64,000 nt of DNA from Cryptomeria japonica (Eukaryota; Streptophyta; Pinopsida; Cupressales; Cupressaceae), in the NCBI RefSeq assembly GCF_030272615.1, contig NC_081410.1, positions 122,596,640 to 122,660,639 of the forward strand. The letters run 5' to 3'. Below the pieces are notes generated by a model. The model was not told where the DNA came from, did not search any database, and saw only the letters and a program-made list of their open reading frames with translations. Positions 34,551 through 48,200 of the stretch are shown piece by piece (positions within the stretch are counted from its first letter, which is position 1; every line of letters starts with the position of its first letter). The position numbers were made by a program, and so were the translations under genes.

Positions 34551-37060
34551 GACAAACAATTATCTAGAATGATGAAATAGAAAGGAAAATGTATGATTTT
34601 TATACAAAGGTTTCATCAAATCGAGTACATCTCCTCGTGCTTCATCAAAAAAATGTTGTTCTCAAGAAGGATGGAAGTTGGAATATTTGTCTTGATTTTT
34701 AGGCCTTTGAACAAAATTATCATCAAGAATCAATACATCTCCCTCACAATGACAAGATTATGGATCAACTTCAAGGTGCCAAATTATTCTCTATAATTAA
34801 TCTAAAAAAATAGATATCATCAAGTTATCTATAGGAAATATACATATGGAAGACAATATTTGAGACCAAAATAGGTCTTTTTGAGTGGATTGTGATGTCA
34901 TTTGATCTCAATAATGTTCCTGCCACTTTCATGTTATTGGTGAATGAGTTATTTACAGATTCTCTAGAAAAATATTATAATCTACCAAGGTGATTTCCTT
35001 GTATTTTCTCACACTAGGAAATTACATCTTTAGCATTTGGAACATCTATTTTTCACTATAGAAGAAAATTTCGTACACAAACTTTTCTAATTATTCCTTT
35101 TGTTAGACATCCATCTCCTATCTTAGATTTGGCATTGATGCACATGGAATTTAGGTAGATCTCACAAAAGTGGAAGTTCTTCTTAAGTGGCACACTCCTT
35201 CAACTCTCACTAAATTGAGAAATTTTCTTGGTCTTACAAGATTATTTCACAAGTTCATCCTTTATTACTCAAGCATTGGCATGGCTTTGTATCAATTGGA
35301 AAAAATCAAAATTATATTTTGATGGATTGAGAACCATTTTCATGACACCAATACATAAAAAGACAAATTATGTTCTACACATGCTCCAATAGTACCAAAT
35401 CTCTTGTAACCTTTTGAGATAAAATTATATGCCTCATAGTTTTTGCATAGTGTACTTTTATTATTAAAACGAAATCTTGTGACCTACCATTCAAAAACAA
35501 TCTCTATTACTAAAAGGAACTACTCCATGTATGATAAAGAGTTATATGCATCAATATAAACCATGAAGTAGTGGAGGCATTATCTTTTGGAGAAAGAAAC
35601 ATTTATACATATTGAGCACTTACCTTTATATTTTCTTTAATTTCAAAACAAAAAATTGATCAAGATAGGCACATAAAGTGTGCCTCATATTAAAAAAAAA
35701 ATCACTTGGCCATCAAGTACGAGACGGAGATCAAAAACACTATTTCATATTTTTTTATTTGTCCTCCTATTAAAAATGGTTTAATTGTCGTAACCACTTC
35801 TCATTTGAGATTTTAGAGATCACCTTATCAGTATGCTTAAGATCTTGATTTTGCCCCTACCTACAAAAATCTTTAGAATCCCAAATCTTCCAATTTAATG
35901 CATTTCCAAGTTTTTCAAATCAAGGAAGGGTTTCTCTACAAGTTGGATAAAGCATGTATCCCTCTTGATCACTATATATCTCTTCCCAAGGAGGCATGAT
36001 CTACTCTCTATGATGGTAATTTTGTAAATAAAAAATGCTTCATCATTTTTATAGAGTTCCTTCTATTAGCCTCAAATGCAATGAAAATAGTTATATTTCC
36101 TCAAGTGATATGTAGTCTATGTCCATTCCAAACTAACATATAAAAAAAATTAAGTGTCCATTTGCCTATTCATGATTGTCCAAAAAAATAATTTCCATGG
36201 ATTTGGTTAGTAGATTTCCATTGAATTGTAACCATGATGGTTGTGTTATTGATAGATACAAAAAATGGTTGTTTATTTCATATTGCAAGAAAAAAATTAT
36301 AAATGATTTGTCTTAGCTATTGTTCTACATTTTTAGCATCCCTTGTTCTACCTATCAATATTATTTCATATCATGATTCACATTTTATGGGCCATTTTTA
36401 GTATCCTTTTTGGAATATTTTGAGACCTTTCCTCTCTTTGCTACTTTCCATCCTAAATCTGATGGTTAAACTAATGTTGTGAATTATACTCTTATAAAAA
36501 TTTTGAGGTTTACCACAATAGTTCTCCTACCAAGCAACAATTTTAGCCTAACCCTCATAAAAAATGTTCATTTTTTAATATTTCACTCTTCTACATGTCA
36601 CTCTCCTTTTGAGGTTTATCTTGGTTTTCATCCTTTGGATCTCTATGATTTTCCCTTATTTGTTCTTTCTCTTGCAACTATGCACATTTAAAAAGAGCAA
36701 GGCCCAGTCTTTTATCAAAAACTCATAGTCTTCAATCTAAAGTAATTTGAATTCTTCAAAAGACTTAAAAAGAATAATAAATTACATATACATAGTCATT
36801 GTATCCCTCATGATTTTTGGGTTGGGAATAGATTTTGGCCATGCTTGGATATAAATATAATTTCCAAGAGCAATCTCCTAGTAAACTCAAGACAATGTTC
36901 CTTGGACCTTACACCATTCTTTGGAAAATGTTTGATAATACTTTTAGACTTTATGTGCCTACACAATTGAGTATCTATGATGTTGTTAATGTTGATCTCC
37001 TCAAGTATTACCTTGAATCAACAATGGAATCTTAACTTCTAGTTATCCATTAGACCAAAA
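34551..37060 (+). pseudogene. Chromovirus-type Ty3 pol (reverse transcriptase, RNase H, integrase)
   Basis: Reading across many frames shows reverse transcriptase: KKDGSWNICLDF (about 34657), MDQLQGAKLFSIINL (about 34758-34802), and an active site decayed to IYQGDFLVFSHT (about 34981-35015) where YLDD would be expected. RNase H text (DKELYA-like at about 35530; DRHIKCASY at about 35662) follows. Integrase appears at about 35900-36300 (FQIKEGFLYKLDKACIPLDHY; LIDRYKKWLFIS). The open stretch 36835-37035 matches the C-terminal region (KLKTMFLGPYTILWK; VDLLKYY). Scraps after 37060 may be a chromodomain tail. It is heavily mutated and continues the gag at 25290-25620. Confidence 0.8.
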
Positions 37061-37284
37061 TTATTCATAATTTATATATTTAACTAGATTATAGCTAAAT
37101 TTCTTATACAAAGACTCATAAAACTTGTTAACTTTCCACCACTACCTACCTTGCTGACAAACAAGGTTGATTATCACATATAATTCAATGGATATCTCAA
37201 CATCATTTTTTTTAGGCTTTGCCTTCTCTTTTAAGTACATTGGGGTCGAGTGATTCTATTATAAGAAGGAATAATGAGGATTCA

Positions 37285-37570
37285 AGGAATATATTATAAG
37301 TTACTAACTTCATTAGTTTAATATCAAGGGAAAAGGTTAAGTCAAATCTAGTTTCCTAGTTCTTAGGAAGTTATCTTTATTTAGCTTCTTCTTTTTTTTC
37401 TATCACTTACATTGAGATTTGGAAGACATTCCTAAATCCTATATTTTTTCATATTCATACTTACATAATAATGTATGTTTTCCTCATGAAATTAATCAAA
37501 GTTTGGAATTAAGTTTGTATTTTGTTTTGTAGAAATTAATATCTCCTTTATGTTGAATTTGATCTCTAAC
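37285..37570 (+). repeat. Decayed 3' LTR of the chromovirus-type element
   Basis: The sequence tagttcttaggaagtt and its surroundings pair with 24150-24170 in the proposed 5' LTR. The exact ends are lost. Confidence 0.5.
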
Positions 37571-38874
37571 TATTTCTCTTCTTGATTCCATATCATGATT
37601 CCTAAACAACTCTTATATAATTTGGCTATGTGGAACTTTAGATGCTAAAATATCCTTAAAAAGTTGTTTTTAAAAGTCTTCTTAAAATAATTTACCCCTA
37701 CTTTATTATTCAGTTTTAACCCTTTTAGATAAATTATCTTATTGAAGTTATCCCATCAAGTTGGTTGTATCGGTCTATAATAATTTAGTAATACATCAAA
37801 TACTTATCTAGAAGGAAAATCATAGCTCCCAAAGTAAATTTTAAGGGTAAAACTTAGAGATAACCAACATCTAAATTTTAATTTCTAAAATGCAAAAACA
37901 ATTTGATAAACTCAATCAAAGTATTCTCCAATTAGATCTCGCCTAGTTGAGTAATAATCTCAATTACTTAGCCGGAGATTCTAATTTCCAAACCCATTAT
38001 AGATAATCTAGTCAACAAAATTCAAAAGGTAACTCTAGGGTCTCCCAAATATCCCAAATGATAACATGCCAATATTTCATGGGCTAGAGCTAGCACATGG
38101 TTAGGAATGATATAATGATACCTTAATATTTACTAGGTTTCAAAAACTAAATGTCAATCTAGCTATATTTTCTTTTAAAATAGAAAAGTAATTGTATCTC
38201 TAGTGTACAAGGTCTTGCATAAGAATGTCCAAATGGCCTAGATTATTAAAAAAATATAATCAATTTTAAATATTTGTATGAGAAACCAAAAGGAAATCTC
38301 TTTAGATTTATCTAGATGAAAACTATTATTGACTATATTTATAATTTTGACGAGGCTCAAGCTTGATATTGGGGTTATGAAATACTACTCTTAAAGTATA
38401 TTTCATTTTAGGTTGAAAATATAAATTTATTTGTAGGTGAAAATGATTATTTTATAGCATCTAGAAGATGTTATTATTGTAGCCCACTTAGTAGAATACA
38501 ATTTTGAGGCTAATAATTTTTTTGGTGAATCTATTATGAGTTAACTCAATTACAAAAGGATTTAAGAGATCGGGGTAATAATACTATTACTATCCATAGG
38601 CTATCCATATGAGACATGGTTGAGAAGTGTGTTAAATGAATTTATTCTAAATATAATAAAAAGTGGGAGAAATATCATCAATGTAGATAATAAATTTTAT
38701 CTCATTGATTCAATAGGGGTTATTAGTTACCTTGGTTGATGTCTACATGATTAGAAAGTCTATAGAATGATGTTGGAATTCATTCCTCATATTTGGTGGT
38801 TGAAGAAAATTGTCTAAGTGTTGAGCCAGTGTTGGTTTCTTATAACTATTAGCTAGTATTTTGCTCCTCATTTC
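37571..38874. other. Spacer without recognised genes
   Basis: AT-rich, stop-dense on both strands, with no family motif or repeat structure that I could support. Probably decayed retroelement. Confidence 0.45.
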
Positions 38875-39028
38875 ATCACATTACATTTTTTGGTTGTGTA
38901 GTTTAGAATTTAATGTTTGGAGTGTATCAGGTGCCTATGTCAATTTTTCAAATCACATTACATTTTATGGTTGTGTAGTTTATAATTTAATGTTTGGAGT
39001 GTATCAGATGCCTATGTCAATTTTTCAA
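38875..39028. repeat. 77-bp tandem duplication
   Basis: Two adjacent copies (38875-38951 and 38952-39028), each starting atcacattacatttt and ending caatttttcaa, differ at only a few bases. The array is a recent slippage or unequal-exchange product. Confidence 0.93.
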
Positions 39029-39639
39029 GTCCTAATATTTTATAAAGTTTGAAGGATAGGCTATCAATGCAAAGTGTTCTTGTTGGCTCACTAGAATGCT
39101 CCACATTCTACCGCAGTGACTAGTATGGCTATGTGATTTTGGGAAGATGTTAAGGATGGTGTATTGGATCATTGATTTGAGTTTTAGGTGTGTTGGTTCT
39201 CCAGTGCATAGTATTCCTCATATTTATGTCACACAGTTTGTCTGGTTTGCATAGTGTTTACTAGTTCAATAATGGTATTCTTCTGCACTAGCACTTGATG
39301 ATTGATTTCTTTAGGAGATGATTGTAGAAATGTGTTTGATGATCCTCATATCTTTCATGATGATTTGCATGGTGTTTTTTCTTCTCCCTAGTGGTATTGT
39401 GGCTAATAGATAGCAATTTTGACAATTGTGCTGATATTTGAGCCGATTGAGTATATTCCTTCAATTGCGGTTGATCCTGGCCTATTTCATTGGCTTTGAA
39501 TGATATGGTATGACATGTTTGGTGTTTACTTAAGCCTTGGGATGATTTGCAACCTATTTTTTATTATTATGAATGCATTTGAGGCCAACCTATTCTAGGT
39601 CACACATTTCATATTTTTTTTAATTGGCTAGGGTTATCC

Positions 39640-39880
39640 TCGTGACTCATCTTGACATCCCACTAGACCTTACCTTGGACTTACTTATTTATTTCCAAGT
39701 TGGAAAACCAATGAGGTGGGATGAGGCAAGACTAGTCCCTTAGGGATGGGCGCAAAAACTTACAATGCACACCCATCAGACAAACCCAACCAACAAGAGT
39801 TGAACCTTGGACCTATATGAGAAGAATCCAAAGCCTAAGAACAACATTACCAACCATTTGGGCTAGGGGTGAACCCCTCA
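39640..39880 (-). mobile_element. tRNA-derived SINE-like sequence
   Basis: On the minus strand, an A-box-like TAGCCCAAATGGTTGGTAA (39865 to 39847) is followed by a B-box-like GGTTCAACTCT (39806 to 39796), in the order and spacing of a Pol III internal promoter. The remainder of about 150 bp is not tRNA-like. There is no cloverleaf, so it is a SINE candidate and not a tRNA gene. The ends are approximate. Confidence 0.55.
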
Positions 39881-40289
39881 CACGTTTCATCTATTAGGTC
39901 TTATTTTATCTGACCCAGTTGATGTATTAGGATGTTGCAGGGGATATATAAGGAAGAATAAATCATTTTTCGATATGTGTGTGTGTGTTTATGTGAATAA
40001 ATCACCTTGAATGCTCTAAGTTGTTCCATTCATATTTCATCATCTAAGTCTTTATGCAAGAGTTTTCTCTTACCATCCATTTGTGTAATCTTCATATCAA
40101 GCACCACAACATAGATAATAAAATCCTAATAAGAAATCAACTCATAAATATAATAAAATATATTGATACTAAATCATATTTCCTCAATCTAGGAACATCC
40201 CTTGGCCACCAACTATACTTTGTACTAAAGTGGTCTATCTTCTCTAAACATTTTCTTGAATACCTAATTGCACCTAATGGATTTCTTAT

Positions 40290-41880
40290 CCTCAAGTAGA
40301 TCATCCAAATCTCAATTGGTACACTACTTCAATAACATCATGTCCTTATCCATGGAATTCTTCCAAGAATTTTTCTCTTTAGAATTGAGATCATCTTCCA
40401 AAAAACTTGGTTCACTATTGGTACAAGTAAGAGAACAAACATAATCAAAATCTAATTGACTATGCCTATTACGCAATCTCTATTATCTAGTAGACCTTCT
40501 TATCACTATTAGTGAAGGAATTTCTCATATATCTCCACTTTATTCTTCTTTAGAGTTTGCACTAGATGGTCTTGCCTCATCTTCTCCTAAATATAATGTA
40601 CACTTTGTTTTTTAGTTCCAAATACATTATTTTGCTCCAATTTTGTTTTGAACAAAATGCAACTTATCCCTCTCACTTACCTTTGAGTCTTTTTACTATT
40701 AAAAGACTAATTTTCTTAAATGTAACTTTTTTTGAGTAGCTACCCTTTAAGGTTTATGGATTCTAGATCTTGTAGGATTTAATATTCTTGCCATAATTGA
40801 TGAAAATATACATTATTTCCATAAAATCCAACTTAGACATCCTCTCCTTTGGCACCTACACAATTGTCTCACATCAAAAGATTCTCAAATGTATCATAAA
40901 TGGTTTTCTTGTAGCAGACAAGTGGGAGATCTCTTCTTAAAGTAGCATGTGGTACTAACTATCTCACCATAGAACTCTTATCCTAGAATTGCACTACTCA
41001 AGATATTTCGAGCCTTATCTAGCAAAATTCTATTCAACCTCTCAACCACTTCATTATGTTGTGGTGCATATGGAGTTTTCCATTTCTTCACAATCCTACT
41101 ATGCTTATAGAATATGTCAAAATCCTTAGAGAAAAAATTGGTGTCATTATCTATCCTTAGTACTTTGGTCTTGTTACTAATATAACTATAAATAAGAGTG
41201 CCAAACTCCTTAAACTTGATAGACGTCTCAAAATTTATCCTAACAAATTACACTTGAGTACCTAGAATAATCATTAGTGATTGAAGCATGGTATAAAGAC
41301 TTACCAATGGGTTAGATATCTACAAGAACAAACACATCAATTTAAATTGATTACAAAATATCCTCTACTATAGTATTTATGAGGTTAAAATGGACTATAT
41401 TATATTTTACTACCAGAAAATTCTCACATTTCATACCTATAAAATAATCAACAAGACCTTCTACAATATCTTTAATTGTCAAGATTTTAAACCTTTTTCA
41501 CTCAAGTGACCCAACCTCAGATGCAATAGTAAACTTATTTCAAACGTAGCTAAATTGGCACATCCAAATAATATTGATGCTTCCAAGCAACATAGAGTAC
41601 CATGCCACACTCCCTTAGCAAGCACCAAATTACCTATTACCAACATATAAGTTCCTTTACAATCACATGTGGTGTTGGATATATTCCCAAGTTAGCCATT
41701 TTTTTCATAAACATAAGAGTTCTACCATCCATGAAGCCAACCCTTACTTTTCCTTGACCAACTATCTTCAAGAAGCTATTATCACCAAGGAACAATTTTC
41801 CTTCTTTACTCTTTGTGTGTTTTGAGTGCCACTCCCTATGAGGTGTCATATGAAAAGAAGCACTTGAGTGATTCAAGTAG
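40290..41880 (-). pseudogene. Ty1/copia remnant: protease, GAG-pre-integrase, integrase
   Basis: On the minus strand, 41876-41637 encodes SSASFHMTPHREW, LGDNSFLKIVGQGKVRV and MDGRTL, a copia protease region whose usual DSGAS reads HSSAS. LHLRLGHLSEKGLKSL near 41520-41480 is the GAG-pre-integrase motif. Integrase follows near 41170-40990 with RIDNDTNFFSKDFD and APQHNEVVERLNRILLDKAR. Past about 40900 the text is too decayed to follow. Multiple stops and frame changes; no LTRs identified. Confidence 0.85.
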
Positions 41881-41899
41881 GGAGAATAAACATGTGTTA

Positions 41900-44728
41900 T
41901 AGGAAAACAAAGTCATTAGGAACAAATTGAAAAAATCAAATTGGGACATTATGATGATATATATTTGGATTAAGATAACATTTTGGAGGATGATGATGAT
42001 ACTCCTAGTGTGTAATGATTCATGACCACTGTTAGATACTATTTATCTATATACTTATATTTCTAGTTTCTATGTTGGATTTTTCCTTGTTTGTTTTGTT
42101 TTGCATGATCATTTTTACTTTATATTATGCTTCATTTTTTTTTCACACTTTGGGAAAGGGTTACTTCTTTCTTACTTGAAATAATTTCTATTATGCTTGT
42201 TTACATGGTCATCACCTATCACCATGCTCTTGCATCACTTATTTTACATTTTGTGATTACTCACTTTGAACATTTTATTATTGTTCACTATTGTTATATG
42301 CTTTGTCTTTACTATGATCTTATTTGCATATGTTTCTCATACTTTCCTACTTATTCTTCTCATACTTAGGTCTACCTATGCTTCTATGATCCATACCTTA
42401 CAATCCATGCCATATTTAGACTACATGCATATGATCCCTATCATGCCACAATCCTAGGCCTAATTTGAACTTGTTATCATATTATCATTCCATTGTCCTT
42501 TTATTGTCCTATCATGTTTCTATAACTATTCTACTAGATTGGAGGCACCATGCCTTCCCCATTCTACATGATACTCTCATTTCTTTGTCATGTTTTTATA
42601 GTTATCTTACTAGATTGGGGGGCAGATCATGCCTTCCCCATTCTACATTGTTCTCTCATTTTTTATAATGTTTCTATAGCTATTATACTATATTGTGAGG
42701 CATCATGCTTTCTCCATTCTACAATGTAATAATATTTCTTTATAATGTTTCTATAGCTATCCTACTAGACTAAGACCATCATACCTTCCCCATTCTACAT
42801 TAGGCAAGGCTTTTATCTCTTTGTCATGCTTCAAGAGTTACCTCACTACATTGGACATGCCACCATGCCTTTCCTCATGATATAATGTGCTTATGTTTCA
42901 GTATCATGCAGTGATAACTTTAAGAAACCCCCTCTCAAAAAATTGTAAAATCTTGGTGACTATTTTTTTTTAAAATAATATTTTTTATTGGCGAATCTTT
43001 CTTTTTTTTAAAGAAAAATATTAATATTATTGGCAAAAAAATATATATCAATATTTTTTGGTAGAAAATATTAGCGATTCTTGGAAAATAATAAGAGTAT
43101 GCATTAAATACTATTGCAAATCCTTTCATTTGTAAAAATAGTTTTTTATAGAAAAGTAGAGGCCTTAAGGTGGAAATCATTAATCAGTTTAAGGGGTAGA
43201 CTCTAATTTATTTAGTTTCTACCATTAATTTAAAATAATCTAATAGCCCTCTTTGTATTTTGTGAAATAAAATGTACCAACAATTTGTAAATACTCATGG
43301 GGCCAAAATTGATTTTAGACCATTGATTTTCATTAAGGTCAACAATTCAAAAGCAATTTCAACCCCCACAAGCATTACAACTTGTAGGTACAACTTACCT
43401 CATGGGATACAATGAAGGTCATTAGATTATAATTTAAATCAATGGTGGCAACTAAAGATTGTTGATATAACCTTAAAGTAATTGATAATTATGATAAACT
43501 ATTGGCAAATTAATTTAGATTTCTACAATAAACTATAAAATGTTGGAGAATCTGATCCAATCACATATCGAATATTGTGGCGAATATTTGAGTTAAAAAA
43601 ATTAATAAAATAAATTCTCTGGCGATTTAAATAACATTAAAATAAAAATTTATAAAAATGTGGTGATTTGGGTCACCTTAAAAGTTGAACTTACTAGCCA
43701 AATTTTGATTCCCAAATTTCAAAAAATAGTCAATTGACGAATATTAGCCACTAAAAAAATCACTGTTATCATGATGTTAGAGTTATCTTCTTACACAAGG
43801 GGCATTGTACTTTGTATACCATTTATTGTACTCACATGCCTTTCCATGTCCCTAGAGCTATATTTTCACACTAATGGCATCATGATTTCCTTTGGCCATT
43901 GTATGCTTACATGGCTTATCATGTACCTAAGAACCACGATAGGGACACTATGGCTTCCCCATGTCCACATATATTGTGCATCTAAGACAATCTTACCTCT
44001 TTCATTTGCCTATAATAGGAAACAAATTTACATGCCTTATTGATCATCTCCAATCCTTATTTATTGTGCTTATTATTTGAATATGTCTAACTTTCTTGTC
44101 ATGCAATATTATATATGATCATTATTCCATACCTTTGCATGAACTATGTGTTTACATGCTTATATTTCCTTTCATTACATTTAATTTTTCATGCATTGTA
44201 TTTTCCCTCCTCTAATTCATTAAACACATTTTATGCAATCTAGTGAAGGTGGCATATAATGTCACCAATAGTCATGTGTTGAGATTTTAGACAACACATT
44301 ATGCTAGATAGAGACTCGTCATCATTCTTAAAAGAATCCCTCTCACATTACATGCTCATGCCTAAAGTGTCATAGCACATCAATATTGTCATTCTAGACA
44401 AAAAAAAATTAGTATTACTTTTTGTATAGGTGGAATTCTTAATCCTTAATCTTTTCCTATTACACATTTTTCTAGACAATCAAGCAAACTCATTATTTGT
44501 ATGTATTTCACTTGTGTGACAAAAGATATTCATTATATATATGCTTTATGTTTTGTAGATTCATATCGAGTGCTTGGACCAAGGAAAGGAACATATGAAG
44601 AAACTGATATGGATCCGTTACTTTACATGGACTTTAAATATTTACTTTTCATGCATAGCTGAGAATATTCATATACTTTGAAATACATTCTCACTTTAGG
44701 TTCCACATTCACCTCAAAGTGGGGAAAA
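41900..44728 (+). other. Probable 3' internal region of another LTR element
   Basis: An acidic reading (about 41940-42018) ends in a run of aspartates before a stop. It is followed by long T-rich noncoding DNA with a tandem array (42513-42890) and related ccttcccca-type phrases near 43830-43960. The region finishes at a polypurine tract (caaagtggggaaaa) directly before LTR-like text at 44729. The assignment rests on that 3' border; no pol domain is seen. Confidence 0.4.
42513..42890. repeat. Imperfect tandem array, five units of about 77 bp
   Basis: Units start at about 42513, 42589, 42667, 42744 and 42825. Each has atgtttctatagctat, a ctactagatt-like block and ccttccccattctaca. Divergence between units points to an old array. 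Confidence 0.88.
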
Positions 44729-45200
44729 TGTAATAATCAAATCTAGATACCAATGCAAATTTACATTTATTTTGGGTCCACTTTGATGAAATATTTTAAT
44801 ACAATTATATAATGACAAGTGGCTCAATCTTGTACTAAGTTTGACTCCTTTCCTAATGCCTATATGTTATTATTTGCAAATGTTCGATATAATTGATCCT
44901 ATCATAGCCCCATTTATTCGTATTTCCACACATCAATTCTTGACCATGAGATCCTAAATCAATCATATGAAATCTAGGTTCAATCTCAAGTTACACAAGA
45001 TTGATCCAAATTTAAAATTTTGTCCATTAATAAGAACACTATAACGAATGCCTTTACATACAAATTCTTTCTCTATGAATAATTTGATTCGAAGTAAAAG
45101 AGTGATTGTCTTAATCAAATCCAATGATATTCTACTCCTCGTGCTTGACTGATCACAACTTATGATAGCATTGTTGACTTAAATATGAATTTATTGCCTT
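44729..45200 (+). repeat. Start of a 3' LTR (end not located)
   Basis: tgtaataatcaaatctag directly follows the purine tract at 44714-44728, the standard border of a retroelement 3' LTR. No partner LTR is found in the window and the 3' boundary is a guess. Confidence 0.45.
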
Positions 45201-48200
45201 ATGTTCTGCTGAAAGTGACTGAAGTTCCCATATTAAAAAACTTAATTTATTTTCTCTAATCAATAGTGATAAATAAATTATCTATATTTTTTGAACTTGT
45301 GTATTGTGACGTTCACTCTAACTGAATAGATTTCCATTAGATTAATGATTTGAGAAGGTAAATGACAAATATGGTATCAATGTCTTTTTTAGGCTGAACA
45401 ATATTGTTTTAAAAAGTATATTAATTCTTTTGGGCTCTTTTCATTTGAATTAGGGAATTTGTGATCTAAAATGTTGATGTAAAAATTGTGAACGCAATTG
45501 AATCCAAAAACAGTTTTTCTTCATATTAAAAGTTTTAAGATTATTTTTTTTTATAAATAAGAAAGAGAGCAGAGTCTAACAATATTTTTAAAAATAAAAA
45601 TTATTAAGGTCTTTTTATTAGCAAATGGTTAGTATATTTAAGTAACTTTCATAAATCTGTTTTATAGGTAATTTGAAATAATCGAATATATATTTTGGTT
45701 TTGTTTTTATATTTAGATATTTTAATTATGGAATCATGATTTTTATCTCTTTTTAAACCAAAACTTTTATACTTAGACTCAATGTTTTGTGAAAAGGCAT
45801 AAATCATCATAACATTGAAAGACATTCATTCTGTCAAAAATTCATCCTATCTTAGCAATGTTGAAAACTAAAATACTGTTGATTTTATGCTTTCTTATTG
45901 ATTTTGCCAGAGGTCTCATATCAAATAAAGCATTGCTATTGTACCACTGCCAAGTATGGTGAGGCCACATATCATTGCCAATATAAATTACATTTTGCTC
46001 TCTGCTTGTTCCATGCAGAGTGTTGTGCTATGGCCAATCACTACAACTCATAGTAAACATTTTTCCTTATTTCTCAAATAGAAGAAAAAGTAGCATAAGT
46101 TTTAGTTCTTGTTAGGGGTTGAATGGTGGATTGCATTCAATAGATTTCAGTATCTCATGGTTGGCTTCCCTCTTGAGATGTTCTCCTTAAAAAGCATATG
46201 GCTTGCTAACTCATCAACTCAACCGAACTCTGTTTGCAGGCTTCTCATCACTACCCAATGCTAAACCTTGGGGTCATTAAGACTTCGCATTGCATCTGGA
46301 GCTTTCTGGATTTCAAATGAAGAACATCTAGAGGAAGCAAGAAGGAATTTGAGTATGGCTTCCAAGAAAAATGGGTAGATGGGACAACAGATAATATGGA
46401 TTTTAAAACAAGGAGAGATCAACAGGGTACTTTAGATCCCACAAGCCTTCTAAAGTTTTCCTTTCCTAAAAACAAGGAGAATCCATAATTGACATTGAGA
46501 ATTTTGAAGCAACAGGTTATCAACTTTCATTTTGCAAAACAAGATCCAGTTGTTCAGTTAGATCTGAATTTAAAAAGTGGTGCCTATTTTCATCATATGC
46601 TCTTGTGGCTGGTAATTTATTGGGGAGACATCCAGAACATTAAAGATCATATAGCTGACATCTGCCTCAACTAAGTGAAAAAGTTTGCATTAGCAGAACG
46701 AAAGTAGCTAAGCATGGCATTTGCATTGAGAATACTGAAGTCGCTGCAAGGGTGGACCATTTCTATAAACCATTGAAATTTGCAAACATTCTGGCAACTT
46801 TGTATAGGGGTGTGAACCTTTGCTTGAGCCACTCCTAAAGACCTGTCAATCAAATCATATAACTCCCTCTAGTGAATCACTCAATTAATTGTATTTAACT
46901 TTGAATTTGTAGTTATACATTGACTTTTAGGATAGATAACAGCCGACAAAATAAAATGAACCTAATTAGATCATATAAAGAGAATTTATCTGCATTCTAG
47001 TTTACTTCTCATGGTGATTATGGTTACTGTTGAGCGATCCAAAACATTGATGATCAATTCCAAGGCCATTGAATCATGCCAATGTGTTATTCTTCATCCA
47101 CCCAATATTAATCAAACCTACCTTAAATGCAATGTCACTGATGATAATTATGGGCTGGCCATTCGTGGTGTAGAGCCTCCAAATCTTTTGTAAAATTTTA
47201 ATCAAATTTAGGGGAACAAGGGCCTCTTGAGGCTTAGTCTAGGAATACTGCAACCAGTACCTTACCCAATTTATCTATCTTTATGTCACTGTAAATGAAG
47301 TCCCTAGGATAAGTTTATTTATCTTTTTTAACATAGTCCAACATAAGAAACTTGGAATGCTGGCTACAAATTGGAATCTAAGAACTCCCTCATAGAATTG
47401 GCCAACCAACCAACAAGCATCCTCAGAGAATCCTCTAGAGTACAGTACTAGAGGCCTTGTGCTCGCAGATTCACAGAGGCATATGGGCATAGATCCACAT
47501 TATCAACAACATAACAGTCCATGGGCAATTAAGAATAATTCTAGATTATGAAAATGTCTACAAGCCGTAAACTAGGTAAAAACCCAATACAATAACAATT
47601 ACACCAATTTTCATCCTTCTTCCATATCTTATGTCAAAACCACCATAGAATAACAACTAGTCAAATTTTATGTGCCATTTACATCCTTTTTCTACATAAT
47701 CTTGCAATCGATAACTTGTGTACTACATCCAGTAAAATCAATTACCGCACCCCCAAAAGTATGATATGATAGATGTTTTGACTTTTGATAATATTTTAGG
47801 TTATATTAATTTTATGAATATATTATAATCTTGCTATCACTAATTGCAACATGATCAAGATTCCGAAAAGAAAGATTACATCAACTTTTCTTTTGTAGCA
47901 TATGCCTTTCCTTTTCAAATCTGCAGTATCTATGCATCATGATGGAAAAATAGGCGTTTCAAGGATGTTCAGCGTCTATGACTAAATCATATCAACAGTA
48001 GAGTAGAAAATTAAAGCACAATGAGTATATATTTCTTAACAATCCTTGAATAGTTTTGCCAAGGACAGGCTGTCAGTGACAAAAAACTTCTAATAACTAA
48101 ATGGCTTTGCAATATTGACTTCACACATTTTCTACATATTGTAATCCACTCTGTTCTAATGTCCAAGCAGTAAGAAATAACTTACTGTATGTCAAGATAA

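Noticed and set aside
39796-39865. tRNA gene on the minus strand
   Set aside because: Only A- and B-box-like motifs are present. No acceptor stem or cloverleaf can be formed.
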